Below are positions 16,901 through 25,851 of a DNA stretch of 64,000 nt, piece by piece; the first letter of the stretch is position 1; every line of letters starts with the position of its first letter. The notes beneath the pieces were generated by a model. That model was not told the DNA's origin. It saw nothing but the letters and a program-made list of their open reading frames with translations, and ran no database searches. This DNA comes from Pseudomonadota bacterium (GTDB taxonomy: Bacteria; Pseudomonadota; Gammaproteobacteria; Steroidobacterales; Steroidobacteraceae). A program made the position numbers and the translations under genes. The stretch spans positions 62,001-126,000 of the forward strand of contig JANXUT010000025.1 in the NCBI GenBank assembly GCA_025356075.1, given 5' to 3'.

Positions 16901-18250
16901 ATGCGCCGCCCCGAACCCGACACCGCCGTCCCGCTGCTCGCGCACGCCTCCGCCGAGGACATCGTTGCCTACCGGCGCGGCGAGCCGATCCGCGCCGGTC
17001 GCTTTCTCGGCGACGTCGCCCGGGTGGCGGCGTTGCTGCCGGCGAGCCGCCACGTGCTGAACGCCTGCCAGGACCGCTACCACTTCGCGGTGGGGCTTGC
17101 GGCCGCGACGGCGTCCGGGCGCAAGAGCCTCCTGCCATCGACGCACACGCCGGAAGTCATCCGGCAGCTGAGGCTCTTCGCGCCCGATGCGATCTGCCTG
17201 ACCGACGACCCCGAGTGCACGATCGACCTGCCGCGAGTCGTGTTCCCGGGCGGCGCCTCGCCGCCGAGCGGCGCCTGGCGCATCCCGCTGATCGCGGCGG
17301 AGGCGGAGGTCGCCTACGTCTTCACCTCCGGGACCACCGGCACGCCCGTGCCGCACGCGAAGTCCTGGGGCCGGCTCGGCGATGCCGTCGGCGTCGAAGC
17401 GACGCGCCTCGGCTTCGATGGTTCGCGCCGGCGGACGATCGTCGCGACGGTGCCGCCCCAGCACATGTACGGCTTCGAATCCTCGGTCCTGCTGCCGCTG
17501 TTCTCGGGGCATGCGTTCTGCGCGGAGCGGCCGTTCTTCCCGTCCGACATCGCCGCGACCCTTGCCAGCGTTCCCGCGCCGCGGATCCTCGTCTCGACGC
17601 CGGTGCACCTGCGCGCGCTCATCGCCGCCGACATCGACCTGCCGGAGCTCGAGCTGATCGTGTCGGCGACGGCGCCGCTGGCCGAGACGCTCGCGGCGGC
17701 CGTTGAGGCGCGCTTCCAGGTGCCGGTGCTCGAGATCTACGGCTCGACCGAGACCGGCCAGATCGCGAGCCGGCGTACGACCGCCGGCGCCGAATGGCAA
17801 CTGTGGCCGGGTGTGCGCATCGAGATCCGCGATGGCGAGACGCGCGTCCACGGCGGCCACCTTGAGATGCCGACGCCGATGGGCGACGTGCTCGAGGCGA
17901 CGGGGAGGGACCGGTTCCTGCTGAAGGGCCGCAGCTGCGACATGGTCAACATCGCCGGCAAGCGCAGCTCGCTCGCCTACCTCAATCACCAGCTGACCAG
18001 CATCCCGGGCGTCGTGGACGGGGTCTTCTATATCAAGGACGAAGCCGGCCCCGACGAGCGCGCCGTCTCGCGACTCGGCGCACTGGTCGTTGCGCCCTCG
18101 CTCGATGCGGCGGCGATCACGGCGGGCTTGCGCGAGCGGCTCGATCCCGTGTTCCTGCCACGACCGCTCCTGCTGGTCCCGGAGATCCAGCGCAACGCGA
18201 CCGGCAAGATCCCGAGCCACGTACTCGCCGCGCTCGCGCGCGGCCGTTGA
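16901..18250 (+). CDS. AMP-dependent acyl/aryl-CoA synthetase-like ligase (starter activation)
   Basis: 449 residues, ANL superfamily. Activates the hydroxybenzoate starter with ATP and loads it on the ACP. Seen: P-loop VFTSGTTGTPVPHAKSW, a PPQHMYGFESSVLLPLFSG substrate region, and EIYGSTETGQIASR (A5 motif). The C-terminal lysine lies in RNATGKIP. Start at ATG 16901, 14 bases after the membrane-protein stop; its own stop overlaps the next reading frame. Confidence 0.9.
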   Translation: MRRPEPDTAVPLLAHASAEDIVAYRRGEPIRAGRFLGDVARVAALLPASRHVLNACQDRYHFAVGLAAATASGRKSLLPSTHTPEVIRQLRLFAPDAICLTDDPECTIDLPRVVFPGGASPPSGAWRIPLIAAEAEVAYVFTSGTTGTPVPHAKSWGRLGDAVGVEATRLGFDGSRRRTIVATVPPQHMYGFESSVLLPLFSGHAFCAERPFFPSDIAATLASVPAPRILVSTPVHLRALIAADIDLPELELIVSATAPLAETLAAAVEARFQVPVLEIYGSTETGQIASRRTTAGAEWQLWPGVRIEIRDGETRVHGGHLEMPTPMGDVLEATGRDRFLLKGRSCDMVNIAGKRSSLAYLNHQLTSIPGVVDGVFYIKDEAGPDERAVSRLGALVVAPSLDAAAITAGLRERLDPVFLPRPLLLVPEIQRNATGKIPSHVLAALARGR

Positions 18251-18270
18251 GCCGCGCCGCCGGCCACGGC

Positions 18271-18585
18271 ATGACGACGCTGATCCCACTCGAGATTCCG
18301 CGGGACCACCCGGCGTTCGCGGGGCATTTCCCGGAAGATGCGATCGTGCCAGGGGTAGTGCTGCTCGATGAATCGCTGCAGGCGGTCGCAACGCACCTCG
18401 GCATCGCGATCGGCGGCTGCACGGTCGTATCGGCGAAGTTCCTGAGTCCGGCGCGCCCGGGCGAGCCCATCCTCATCGAGTTCGAACGGCGCGACGATGG
18501 GCGCGTGCATCTGGAGCTTCGCTCGGGGCACCGGTCGCTTGCGAACGCGATCGTGGAACTGCCGGCCGGCGCGGGGATGACTTGA
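18271..18585 (+). CDS. Hotdog-fold 3-hydroxyacyl-ACP dehydratase-like protein
   Basis: 104 residues from ATG 18271; an in-frame TTG at 18247, overlapping the ligase stop, is an alternative. The pattern HPAFAGHFPEDAIVPGVVLLDE is the FabA/FabZ-type active-site segment with the catalytic histidine in AGHFP. This corresponds to the small dehydratase/thioesterase (ApeI-like) of aryl-polyene clusters. It dehydrates the 3-hydroxyacyl intermediate during polyene extension together with the larger dehydratase at 26639. Confidence 0.83.
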   Translation: MTTLIPLEIPRDHPAFAGHFPEDAIVPGVVLLDESLQAVATHLGIAIGGCTVVSAKFLSPARPGEPILIEFERRDDGRVHLELRSGHRSLANAIVELPAGAGMT

Positions 18586-19539
18586 ATGCCGAAGCCGCTT
18601 CAGCCACCCGATCTCCCGCCACCCGGCTTCGCCGACTGGACGCACCGGACCGAGCGCGGCTCGCGGCAGATGCTTCGAATCATGACCTGGCTGTCGCTGC
18701 ATTTCGGGCGCCGCTTGAGCCGAGCGGTGCTGCACTCGATCACTCTTTATTACGTGCTGTTCGCGCCGGTCGCGTGCCGGAATTCGCGCGCCTACCTTAC
18801 GCGCGCGCTCGGCCGCCGGCCAACGCTTGGCGACGTCTACCGCCACATCCTCAGTTTCGCCTCGACGATCCACGACCGCGTGTTCCTGCTGAACGGACGC
18901 TACGACTTGTTCGACGTCTCGACCGAGGGTGAGCCGCTCGTCAAAGCCGTGCACGACCGCAAGGAGGGCGCGTTCCTGATGGGCGCGCACCTCGGCAGCT
19001 TCGAGGTCACGCGGGCGGTCGGGCACCAACAGTCCGGGCTCGAGGTCGCGATGGCGATGTACGCCGACAACGCCCGCAAGATCAACGCGGCACTCATCGC
19101 GATCAACCCGTCACTCAAGACCGACATCATCGAAATCGGCCACATGTCGGCGATGCTCGACATCCGTTCGCGGCTCGACGCCGGCAACTTCGTCGGCATG
19201 CTGGGCGACCGGTCGCCCGACAACGACGACTGCCAGCAGGTGGCGTTCCTCGGCGGCATCGCCGCCTTCCCGACGGGTCCGATGCGGGCCGCAGCGATGA
19301 TGCGCCGGCGCGTCTACTTCATGGCGGGGTTCTACCTCGGCGCCAACCGCTACCACGTCGTCTTCGAATCGCTCGCCGATTTCTCGGACGTCGGTCCCGC
19401 CGACCGCGCGGGCGCCGTGCGTGCCGCCGTCGATGCCTTCGCGGCGACCGTCGAGCGTCATTGCCGTGAGTACCCGTACAACTGGTTCAACTTCTTCGAT
19501 TTCTGGAAGCCCCGCATCACCAAGGCGAAGCACGCATGA
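18586..19539 (+). CDS. LpxL/HtrB-like lysophospholipid acyltransferase
   Basis: 317 residues. Member of the lipid A late-acyltransferase family. Seen: the HX4E-type catalytic motif in MGAHLGSFEVTRAVG, preceded by KEGAFL, and MLGDRSPDNDDCQQVAFLG as the second conserved block; the C-terminal YPYNWFNFFDFW is typical of the family variant in aryl-polyene clusters. Likely transfers the polyenoyl chain from the ACP to a membrane lipid. Follows the dehydratase stop directly. Confidence 0.88.
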   Translation: MPKPLQPPDLPPPGFADWTHRTERGSRQMLRIMTWLSLHFGRRLSRAVLHSITLYYVLFAPVACRNSRAYLTRALGRRPTLGDVYRHILSFASTIHDRVFLLNGRYDLFDVSTEGEPLVKAVHDRKEGAFLMGAHLGSFEVTRAVGHQQSGLEVAMAMYADNARKINAALIAINPSLKTDIIEIGHMSAMLDIRSRLDAGNFVGMLGDRSPDNDDCQQVAFLGGIAAFPTGPMRAAAMMRRRVYFMAGFYLGANRYHVVFESLADFSDVGPADRAGAVRAAVDAFAATVERHCREYPYNWFNFFDFWKPRITKAKHA

Positions 19540-20150
19540 GCCGCATCCCGGCACCGCGCGCAGGGCGCTCGCCGTCGCGGCTCGCCCTCCTCCTGGTCCT
19601 CGCGGCCGGATTCGCAGGGATCGCCGCCGCCCAGAGCGCCGACCTCGCGCTCGATCAGCTGATGACCGAACTCAAGGCGCGGCCGCACCGTCACGACCGG
19701 TTCACGGAGCGCTTCACGACGGCGGTGCTCGACCGGCCGCTCGAGGCGTCCGGCGAACTCTTCTACGATGCGCCGGATCACCTCGAGAAACGCACGCTCC
19801 TGCCACGCGTCGAGCGGCTCGTGCTCGAGGGGCGGGCGCTCGCGATCGAGCGGCGCCACCGCACCTACCGGACCACGCTCGATGAATACCCCGAGCTCGC
19901 GCCCTACATCGAGAGCATCCGCGCGACGCTGGCGGGGGACCTGGCCGCGCTCGAGGGCGTCTTCAAGCTCGGCTACACGAGCAAGGGCGATGCCTGGTCG
20001 CTGACGCTCTCGCCGCTCGCGCCGAACCTCGCCGCGCAGGTCACGCGGATCGGGATCGAGGGCGTCAGCGCCAACGTCCAGAGCGTCGTCATCGACCGGG
20101 CCAACGGCGACCGCTCGGCGATGACGCTGACCGGCGCGGTGGCCCCGTGA
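19536..20150 (+). CDS. LolA-like outer-membrane lipoprotein carrier
   Basis: 204 residues with a signal peptide (LALLLVLAAGFAGIAAAQ). The RFTERFTTAVLDRPLEASGELFY segment and the DHLEKRTLLPRVE strand resemble the LolA fold, a periplasmic half-barrel that carries lipid groups. In aryl-polyene clusters such a protein is thought to ferry the pigment lipid across the periplasm together with the MMPL exporter next door. Both ends overlap neighbours (ATGA before, GTGA after). Confidence 0.85.
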   Translation: MSRIPAPRAGRSPSRLALLLVLAAGFAGIAAAQSADLALDQLMTELKARPHRHDRFTERFTTAVLDRPLEASGELFYDAPDHLEKRTLLPRVERLVLEGRALAIERRHRTYRTTLDEYPELAPYIESIRATLAGDLAALEGVFKLGYTSKGDAWSLTLSPLAPNLAAQVTRIGIEGVSANVQSVVIDRANGDRSAMTLTGAVAP

Positions 20151-22513
20151 CACGGCGGCGGGCGCTACCGCTCCTCCTGTGGCTCGCGCTCCTCGGCGCC
20201 GGCGTGTTCATCGTGGTGACCGCTCGATTCACGGCCGACCTGTCCGCGTTCCTGCCAGCGCACCCGACGCCCGCGCAACAGGTCCTCGTCGACCAGCTGA
20301 AGGACGGCGTCACCTCGAGGCTCGTGCTGGTCGCGATCGGCAACGGCAATCCGGCCGCGCGCGCGCGCGTCTCCACCGCGCTCGCCGAGCGGCTGCGCGC
20401 CAGCGGGCTGTTCGTGTCCGTCTCGAACGGGGCCGCAGCTACGTCGGCCGCCGACCGGGAGTTCGTGTTCAGGAACCGGTACTTCTTGAGCGACCGGGTC
20501 GTGCCCGACCGGTTCACGGTCGCGGGACTTCGCGAAGCGATCGGCGAGAGCATCGACTCGCTCGCGAGCCCGACCGGGTTTCTCGCGGGCGACCTCCTGC
20601 CGCCCGATCCGACCGGCGAGACACTCGCGGCGCTCGAGGCGCTGCTGCCGCGCACGGGGCCGCGGATCGAGAACGGCGTCTTCACCTCGCGCGACGGCCG
20701 CGAAGCGCTGCTAGTTGCCACGACTCGCGCGGCCGGCTCCGACTCCGACGGCCAGGAGCGCGCGATCGAGCGGATCCGCACGGAGTTCGCCGCGGCGACG
20801 GTCGCCGCAAGCTCCCTCTCGCTCGCGATGACCGGCCCCGGCGTCTTTGCGAGCCGGGCGCGCGCAACGATCATCCACGAGGCGGTGCGGCTGTCGGCGC
20901 TGAGTTCCCTGCTCGTCGTCGCGCTGCTTGTGATCGTCTACCGGTCCGTCGCCTCCGTCGCCCTCGGCCTCCTGCCGGTCGCGACCGGCGCGCTCGCCGG
21001 CACCGCGGCGGTCGCGCTCGGCTTTGGGGTCGTGCACGGCGTTACACTCGGCTTCGGCGTCACGCTGATCGGCGAGTCCGTCGACTACTCCATCTACCTC
21101 TTGGTCCAGGCCCGAAGTAGCGGCAGCGCGAGTGCGACCGACGCGTGGGTCGGGCGCATGTGGCCGACCGTGCGCCTTGGCCTCCTCACCTCGCTCTGCG
21201 GGTTCGCCTCGCTGCTGCCGTCCGGCTTTCCGGGCCTTGCGCAGCTCGGCCTCTACTCGATGGCGGGGCTCGTCGGCGCTGCGCTCGTGACGCGCTTCGT
21301 GCTGCCGGGGCTCCTGCCCGCGAACTGGGTGGCGCGACCGGTGGTGCCCCTTGGCCTCGGTGTCGCACGCGCGCTTGCGCGCGCACGGCGCCTGCGGCCG
21401 ATCCTGTGGCTCGTGCCGGCCGTGGTCGGCGCTATCCTCATCGCGCATCGCGGCGAGGTGTGGAACCGCAACCTCTCGGCGCTGAGCCCCGTGCCGCTCG
21501 CAGACCAGGAACTCGACGGGCGGCTGCGCTCGAGCCTGGGCGCACCCGACACGCGCGACCTCATCATCATCACGGCGCCGACCGGCGAGGCTGCGCTTCA
21601 GGCCGCCGAGATAGCGGCGCGGCGCCTCGAGCCCCTCATCGCCGCGGGCGAGCTCGATGGCTACGAGACGCCGGCCCGCTACCTGCCGAGCCAGGCCCTG
21701 CAGCGCGAGCGCCGCGCGGCGCTCCCCGAGACCGCGAGGCTGCGCGCGAACCTCGGCGCAGCCGTCGCCTCGCTGCCGCTGAAAGCCTCGCGACTCGAGC
21801 CCTTCATCGCCGCGGTCGAGACGGCGCGGACCGCGCCGCTCCTCGAGGCCAATTCGCTTCGCGGCACGTCGCTCGAGGCCGGCGTCGATGCGCTCCTGTC
21901 CGAACGAAACGGGACCGCGACGGCGTTCCTGCCGCTGACGGCGCCCGCGTCCGGCCCGCACCCGCTCGCCATCGATGCCGTGCGCGTGCGTGCGGCGCTT
22001 GGGATCGCTCCCGCCGGCGCCTCGGTGCTGGTCGTCGACTTGAAGCAGGAGTCGGACGCGCTCTATGCGAGCTACCTCACCGAGGCGATCGGCCTCTCGA
22101 CGCTCGGCTTCGTCGCGATCGTGGTGCTGATTGTCCTGAGTACGCGCTCGGTCCGCCGCACGCTAAGCGTCGTGGCACCTCTCCTCCTCAGCGTCCTCGT
22201 CGTCGTCGCGGGGCTCGTGGCCTGCGGCAGGAGCCTGACGATCCTGCACCTGATCGGGCTGCTGCTGATCGTCGCCATCGGCTCCAACTACGCGCTTTTC
22301 TTCGACCGACGCGAGGCGGGCGTCGAGCCGAACGAACGCGCAACGACGCTGGCCTCGCTCGTCATCGCAAACCTCGCGACCGTGCTCGGCTTTGGAATGC
22401 TTGCGTTCTCGACGGTACCGGTGCTCTCCGCGCTCGGCTCCACCGTCGCGCCCGGCGCGCTGGCGGCGCTGGTATTCTCGGCCTTGATGGCCGAGCCGGT
22501 GCGCGGGTCATGA
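20147..22513 (+). CDS. MMPL/RND-superfamily exporter for the aryl-polyene lipid
   Basis: 788 residues from a GTG overlapping the LolA stop. Twelve membrane spans in two halves: span 1, a large periplasmic loop (about 35-245), spans 2-6 (about 250-420), a second loop, and spans 8-12 (about 645-780). FGVTLIGESVDYSIYLLVQA and LLLIVAIGSNYALFFDRREA are the paired GxxxD/Y-type motifs of span 4 and span 10 used for proton coupling; the second half has N-Y rather than D-Y. Exports the finished product toward the outer membrane. Confidence 0.9.
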   Translation: MTRRRALPLLLWLALLGAGVFIVVTARFTADLSAFLPAHPTPAQQVLVDQLKDGVTSRLVLVAIGNGNPAARARVSTALAERLRASGLFVSVSNGAAATSAADREFVFRNRYFLSDRVVPDRFTVAGLREAIGESIDSLASPTGFLAGDLLPPDPTGETLAALEALLPRTGPRIENGVFTSRDGREALLVATTRAAGSDSDGQERAIERIRTEFAAATVAASSLSLAMTGPGVFASRARATIIHEAVRLSALSSLLVVALLVIVYRSVASVALGLLPVATGALAGTAAVALGFGVVHGVTLGFGVTLIGESVDYSIYLLVQARSSGSASATDAWVGRMWPTVRLGLLTSLCGFASLLPSGFPGLAQLGLYSMAGLVGAALVTRFVLPGLLPANWVARPVVPLGLGVARALARARRLRPILWLVPAVVGAILIAHRGEVWNRNLSALSPVPLADQELDGRLRSSLGAPDTRDLIIITAPTGEAALQAAEIAARRLEPLIAAGELDGYETPARYLPSQALQRERRAALPETARLRANLGAAVASLPLKASRLEPFIAAVETARTAPLLEANSLRGTSLEAGVDALLSERNGTATAFLPLTAPASGPHPLAIDAVRVRAALGIAPAGASVLVVDLKQESDALYASYLTEAIGLSTLGFVAIVVLIVLSTRSVRRTLSVVAPLLLSVLVVVAGLVACGRSLTILHLIGLLLIVAIGSNYALFFDRREAGVEPNERATTLASLVIANLATVLGFGMLAFSTVPVLSALGSTVAPGALAALVFSALMAEPVRGS

Positions 22514-23160
22514 CCGCGGGCGCCACTGCTCGCATCGTCCTCTTGCCGGGCGCATTCACCACCGCGGGTGATTTCACGACCGAGGGCTTCGCCGCGGCGC
22601 TGATCGAGCGGCAGCTCGACGTCGAGCTCATCGTCACGGACCTTGGGCTCACGAGCGTGACGGATCGCTCGATCCTCGAGCGTCTACGCGCCGGTCCCTT
22701 GCGGGCCGCACGGGCGGCGGGCTGCGAGTCGGTCTGGCTCGCGGGCGTCTCGCTCGGCGCGTTCGTCGCACTCGTACTCGCGGAGCGATTTCCGGGCGAG
22801 GTCGACGGACTCTGCCTCATCGCGCCCTACCTCGGCACGCGCATCGTCACGGGCGAGATCGCACGGGCCGGCGGCCTCGCCCGCTGGCAGCCCGCGACCG
22901 CTGGCGAGGAGGACGAGGAGCGTCGCCTCTGGAGCTTTCTGCGCGCGCCCAATTCCCGTCGACCCCCAATCCACCTCGGCTACGGGCGCGGCGACCGGTT
23001 CGCCGACAGCCAGGACCTCCTCGCGGCGGCGCTCCCCGCTGGGTCGGTGGACGTCATCGACGGATCGCACGACTGGCCGACGTGGCGCACTCTGTGGGAA
23101 CGATTCCTCGACCAGTGGCCGGCGCGCGCGGCAGCGGCAGCCCGGAGCCGGCCCACGTGA
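22510..23160 (+). CDS. Alpha/beta-hydrolase-fold protein
   Basis: 216 residues from ATG 22510 overlapping the exporter stop. Seen: VLLPGAFTTAGDF (oxyanion-hole region), nucleophile elbow AGVSLGAF, and histidine in DGSHDWPTW. The aspartate is probably in GRGDRFADSQ. A lipase/thioesterase role in releasing or proof-reading the polyenoyl chain would fit, but substrate is unknown. Confidence 0.78.
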   Translation: MTAGATARIVLLPGAFTTAGDFTTEGFAAALIERQLDVELIVTDLGLTSVTDRSILERLRAGPLRAARAAGCESVWLAGVSLGAFVALVLAERFPGEVDGLCLIAPYLGTRIVTGEIARAGGLARWQPATAGEEDEERRLWSFLRAPNSRRPPIHLGYGRGDRFADSQDLLAAALPAGSVDVIDGSHDWPTWRTLWERFLDQWPARAAAAARSRPT

Positions 23161-23951
23161 CCCTCAAGGACTATCCGCCCTTCGTGTCGACCTCGGTCGC
23201 GCTGCATGGCGTCGCGGCCGGGATGCTCGCCTGGCACCCGTCCAGCTGGCCGTGGGTCGCGGGCCTCGTCCTCGCCGACCACGCGGCGCTGACCGCCGCG
23301 GGACTCTGGCCAAGGAGCTCGCTGCTCGGGCCAAACGTGACCCGCCTGCCGCCTGCGCCGGATGCGGCGCGCGTCGCACTCACGATCGATGATGGACCGC
23401 ACCCGGAGGTGACGCCGCGGGTGCTCGATCTCCTCGACACCCTTGACGCCCGCGCGACGTTCTTCTGCATCGGCGAGCACGTCAGGCGCTACCCCGCACT
23501 CAGCCGCGACATCCTCGCGCGCGGCCATTCGATCGAGAACCACAGCCAGCGCCACCTGAATCGCTTCTCGGTGCTCGGCCCGCGCGCGATGCGCGCCGAG
23601 GTCGCGGGCGCCCAGGACACGATCGCGGACGTGACGGGCTACCGCCCACGGTACTTTCGCGCGCCGGCGGGGCTACGCAATCCCTTCCTCGATGCGGTGC
23701 TGCGCTCGCTCGAGCTTCAGCTTGTCAGCTGGACGCGTCGCGGCTTCGATACCGTCAGCAACCGTGCGGAGGTCGTGCTCGCCCGCCTGACGCGCGACCT
23801 CGGCGCCGGCGACATCGTGCTGCTGCACGATGGGAATGCGGCAGTCACCGCCCGCGGCGAGCCCGTCGTGCTCGAGGTCCTGCCGGGACTCCTCGCGGCG
23901 TTCGCCGCGGCGGGACTCGCACCGGTCACGCTCGGCGAGGCGCTCTCGTGA
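23157..23951 (+). CDS. Polysaccharide deacetylase (NodB homology domain)
   Basis: 264 residues from GTG 23157, which overlaps the hydrolase stop (GTGA); a longer form from 23082 would overlap 79 bases. Two N-terminal hydrophobic segments are followed by the NodB domain: TIDDGPHPEVTPRVLD (catalytic and metal aspartates), HSIENHSQRHLN (metal histidines, HxxxxH-type), YFRAPAG and DIVLLHDGN. It removes N- or O-acetyl groups from sugars; here it may act on the glycosylated polyene. Confidence 0.88.
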   Translation: MTLKDYPPFVSTSVALHGVAAGMLAWHPSSWPWVAGLVLADHAALTAAGLWPRSSLLGPNVTRLPPAPDAARVALTIDDGPHPEVTPRVLDLLDTLDARATFFCIGEHVRRYPALSRDILARGHSIENHSQRHLNRFSVLGPRAMRAEVAGAQDTIADVTGYRPRYFRAPAGLRNPFLDAVLRSLELQLVSWTRRGFDTVSNRAEVVLARLTRDLGAGDIVLLHDGNAAVTARGEPVVLEVLPGLLAAFAAAGLAPVTLGEALS

Positions 23952-24661
23952 CGCGGGAGCAGCTGCTCGAGCGGCTCGTCGCGGAGGCGGCCGCGCGCTA
24001 CCGCCCCGCCGGGCTGTTCGCGTTCTTCTTCGCCCGCGGGAAACTCCGCGGCGACCCGGTCTTCGCGGCACTCCTCGCCCGCGGCCTGATCGACGACCGC
24101 GCCACGCTCCTCGACCTCGGCTGCGGGCAGGGGCTCCTGTACGCCTGGCTCGAAACCGCCCTCGCCTGCCACGGCCGTGGCGAGTGGCACGAAGGGTGGC
24201 CCGCACCGCCCGGGCTCAAGGGCTACCGCGGCATCGACCAGTCGGCGCGGGAAGTCGCGCGCGCCTCGGTCGCGCTCGGGGCCAGGGCGACGGTCGAGCG
24301 AGGCGACATCCGCACGGCGGACTATCGCAGCGCCGATGTGATCGTCATGCTCGACGTCTTGCACTACCTCGACCCGCCGAACCAGGACCGGATCCTCGAG
24401 CGTGTCCGCGCGGCATTGAGCCCCGCCGGCACGCTCCTCTTGCGCGTCGGGGACGCGGGCGCCGGCTTCGGGTTCGGGGTCGGCCAGCTGATCGACCGGC
24501 TGGCGCGCTTCTGCCGCGGCCACGGCGCCGGACGGCTCTATTGCCGGACGCTCGAGGAGTGGTCGAGCGCGCTCGAGCGGGCTGGGTTCGCCTCCTTCCC
24601 GACGCCGATGAGCGCGGGCACTCCGTTCGCCAACGTCCTCATCGTCGCGATGCCCCGATGA
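23948..24661 (+). CDS. SAM-dependent methyltransferase
   Basis: 237 residues from GTG 23948, overlapping the NodB stop. Seen: SAM motif LLDLGCGQGLLYAW, acidic IDQSAREVARAS, MLDVLHYLDPPNQDRIL and LSPAGTLLLRVGD. Distinct from the minus-strand methyltransferase at 14822. It could form the methyl ether or methyl ester found on aryl polyenes. Confidence 0.85.
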   Translation: MTREQLLERLVAEAAARYRPAGLFAFFFARGKLRGDPVFAALLARGLIDDRATLLDLGCGQGLLYAWLETALACHGRGEWHEGWPAPPGLKGYRGIDQSAREVARASVALGARATVERGDIRTADYRSADVIVMLDVLHYLDPPNQDRILERVRAALSPAGTLLLRVGDAGAGFGFGVGQLIDRLARFCRGHGAGRLYCRTLEEWSSALERAGFASFPTPMSAGTPFANVLIVAMPR

Positions 24662-25851
24662 AGCCACTCGTCCTCACGCACTACACCGCCACGAGTTGCC
24701 TGGGTGCCGGTCTCGCGCCGACGCTCGAGGCGCTCAGGGCGACGCGAAGCGGACTCGCGCCCTGCCGGTTCCTCGACGTCGAACTCGACACCTGGGTGGG
24801 GAGCGTGGCGGGCCTCGAGGACGTTGCGTTGCCACCGGCGTCCCGCGGCTTTGACTGCCGCAACAACCGGCTCGCATTTCTCGGCCTCGGCCAGGACGGA
24901 TTCGACGCTGCGGTTCGCGACGCCGCCCGCCGCCTCGGCGCCGATCGCATCGGCGTATTCATAGGTACCAGCACCTCCGGGATCCTCGAGACGGAGCTCG
25001 CCTACCGGAACCGTGATCCGGTCACGGGCGCGCTGCCGGAGCGGTTCAACTACGTCGGCACCCACAATACGTTCTCGGTCGGCGCATTCGTGCGGGAGGC
25101 CCTCGGTCTCGCGGGACCCGCGAGCGTCGTCTCGACCGCCTGCTCATCGGGCGCCAAGGCGTTCGGCATGGCGGCGCGGATGATCGAGCTTGGGCTCATC
25201 GACGCGGCGATCGTTGGTGGCGTCGATTCGCTGTGCCTGACGACGCTCTACGGCTTCCACTCGCTGCAGCTGACGGCGTCGCGACCGTGCCGGCCGTTCG
25301 CGGCGGACCGCGACGGCATCTCGATCGGCGAGGCCGCCGCGTTCGCGCTCCTCGAGCGCCCCTCGCCGCGCGACGGCGTGCACTCCATCGCGCTCCTCGG
25401 CGTCGGTGAGTCGAACGATGGCTTCCACCTCTCGACGCCGCACCCGGAGGGCCTCGGTGCGCGCCTCGCGATGCGCGCGGCACTCAAGGCCGCTTCGCTC
25501 GCGCCGGAGGCGATCGACTACGTCAACCTGCACGGCACCGGCACGCTCAGCAACGACCTCGCCGAGAGCATCGCGGTCGAGGCCGTGCTCGGATCACACA
25601 CCCGCTCGAGCTCGACCAAGGGCGCCACCGGCCACACGCTCGGCGCGGCCGGGGCGCTCGAGGCGGTCATCTGCGCGCTGGCGCTGCGCGAGCAATTCAT
25701 CCCCGGCGGCTCGAGCACCGGCGTCGCCGATCGCTCGCTGCCGGTCGATTACGTCGGCCGGGCAACGAACGCCCCGATCGCGCACGTGCTCAGCAATTCA
25801 TTCGGCTTCGGCGGCACCAACTGCTCGCTCGCCCTCGGCCGGCTCGCGTGA
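24658..25851 (+). CDS. Beta-ketoacyl-ACP synthase (FabF-like) of the polyene synthase
   Basis: 397 residues from ATG 24658. Catalytic triad visible: cysteine in VVSTACSSGAKAF, first histidine in NLHGTGTLSNDLAE, and second histidine in KGATGHTLGAAGALE; FGFGGTNCSLALG closes the fold. Performs repeated malonyl condensation, paired with the chain-length factor that starts in the overlapping GTG at 25848. Confidence 0.92.
   Translation: MKPLVLTHYTATSCLGAGLAPTLEALRATRSGLAPCRFLDVELDTWVGSVAGLEDVALPPASRGFDCRNNRLAFLGLGQDGFDAAVRDAARRLGADRIGVFIGTSTSGILETELAYRNRDPVTGALPERFNYVGTHNTFSVGAFVREALGLAGPASVVSTACSSGAKAFGMAARMIELGLIDAAIVGGVDSLCLTTLYGFHSLQLTASRPCRPFAADRDGISIGEAAAFALLERPSPRDGVHSIALLGVGESNDGFHLSTPHPEGLGARLAMRAALKAASLAPEAIDYVNLHGTGTLSNDLAESIAVEAVLGSHTRSSSTKGATGHTLGAAGALEAVICALALREQFIPGGSSTGVADRSLPVDYVGRATNAPIAHVLSNSFGFGGTNCSLALGRLA

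Noticed and set aside
16613-18391. 592-codon minus-strand frame opposite the AMP-ligase
   Set aside because: Antisense shadow of a high-GC gene with codon-position bias; no recognisable motif.
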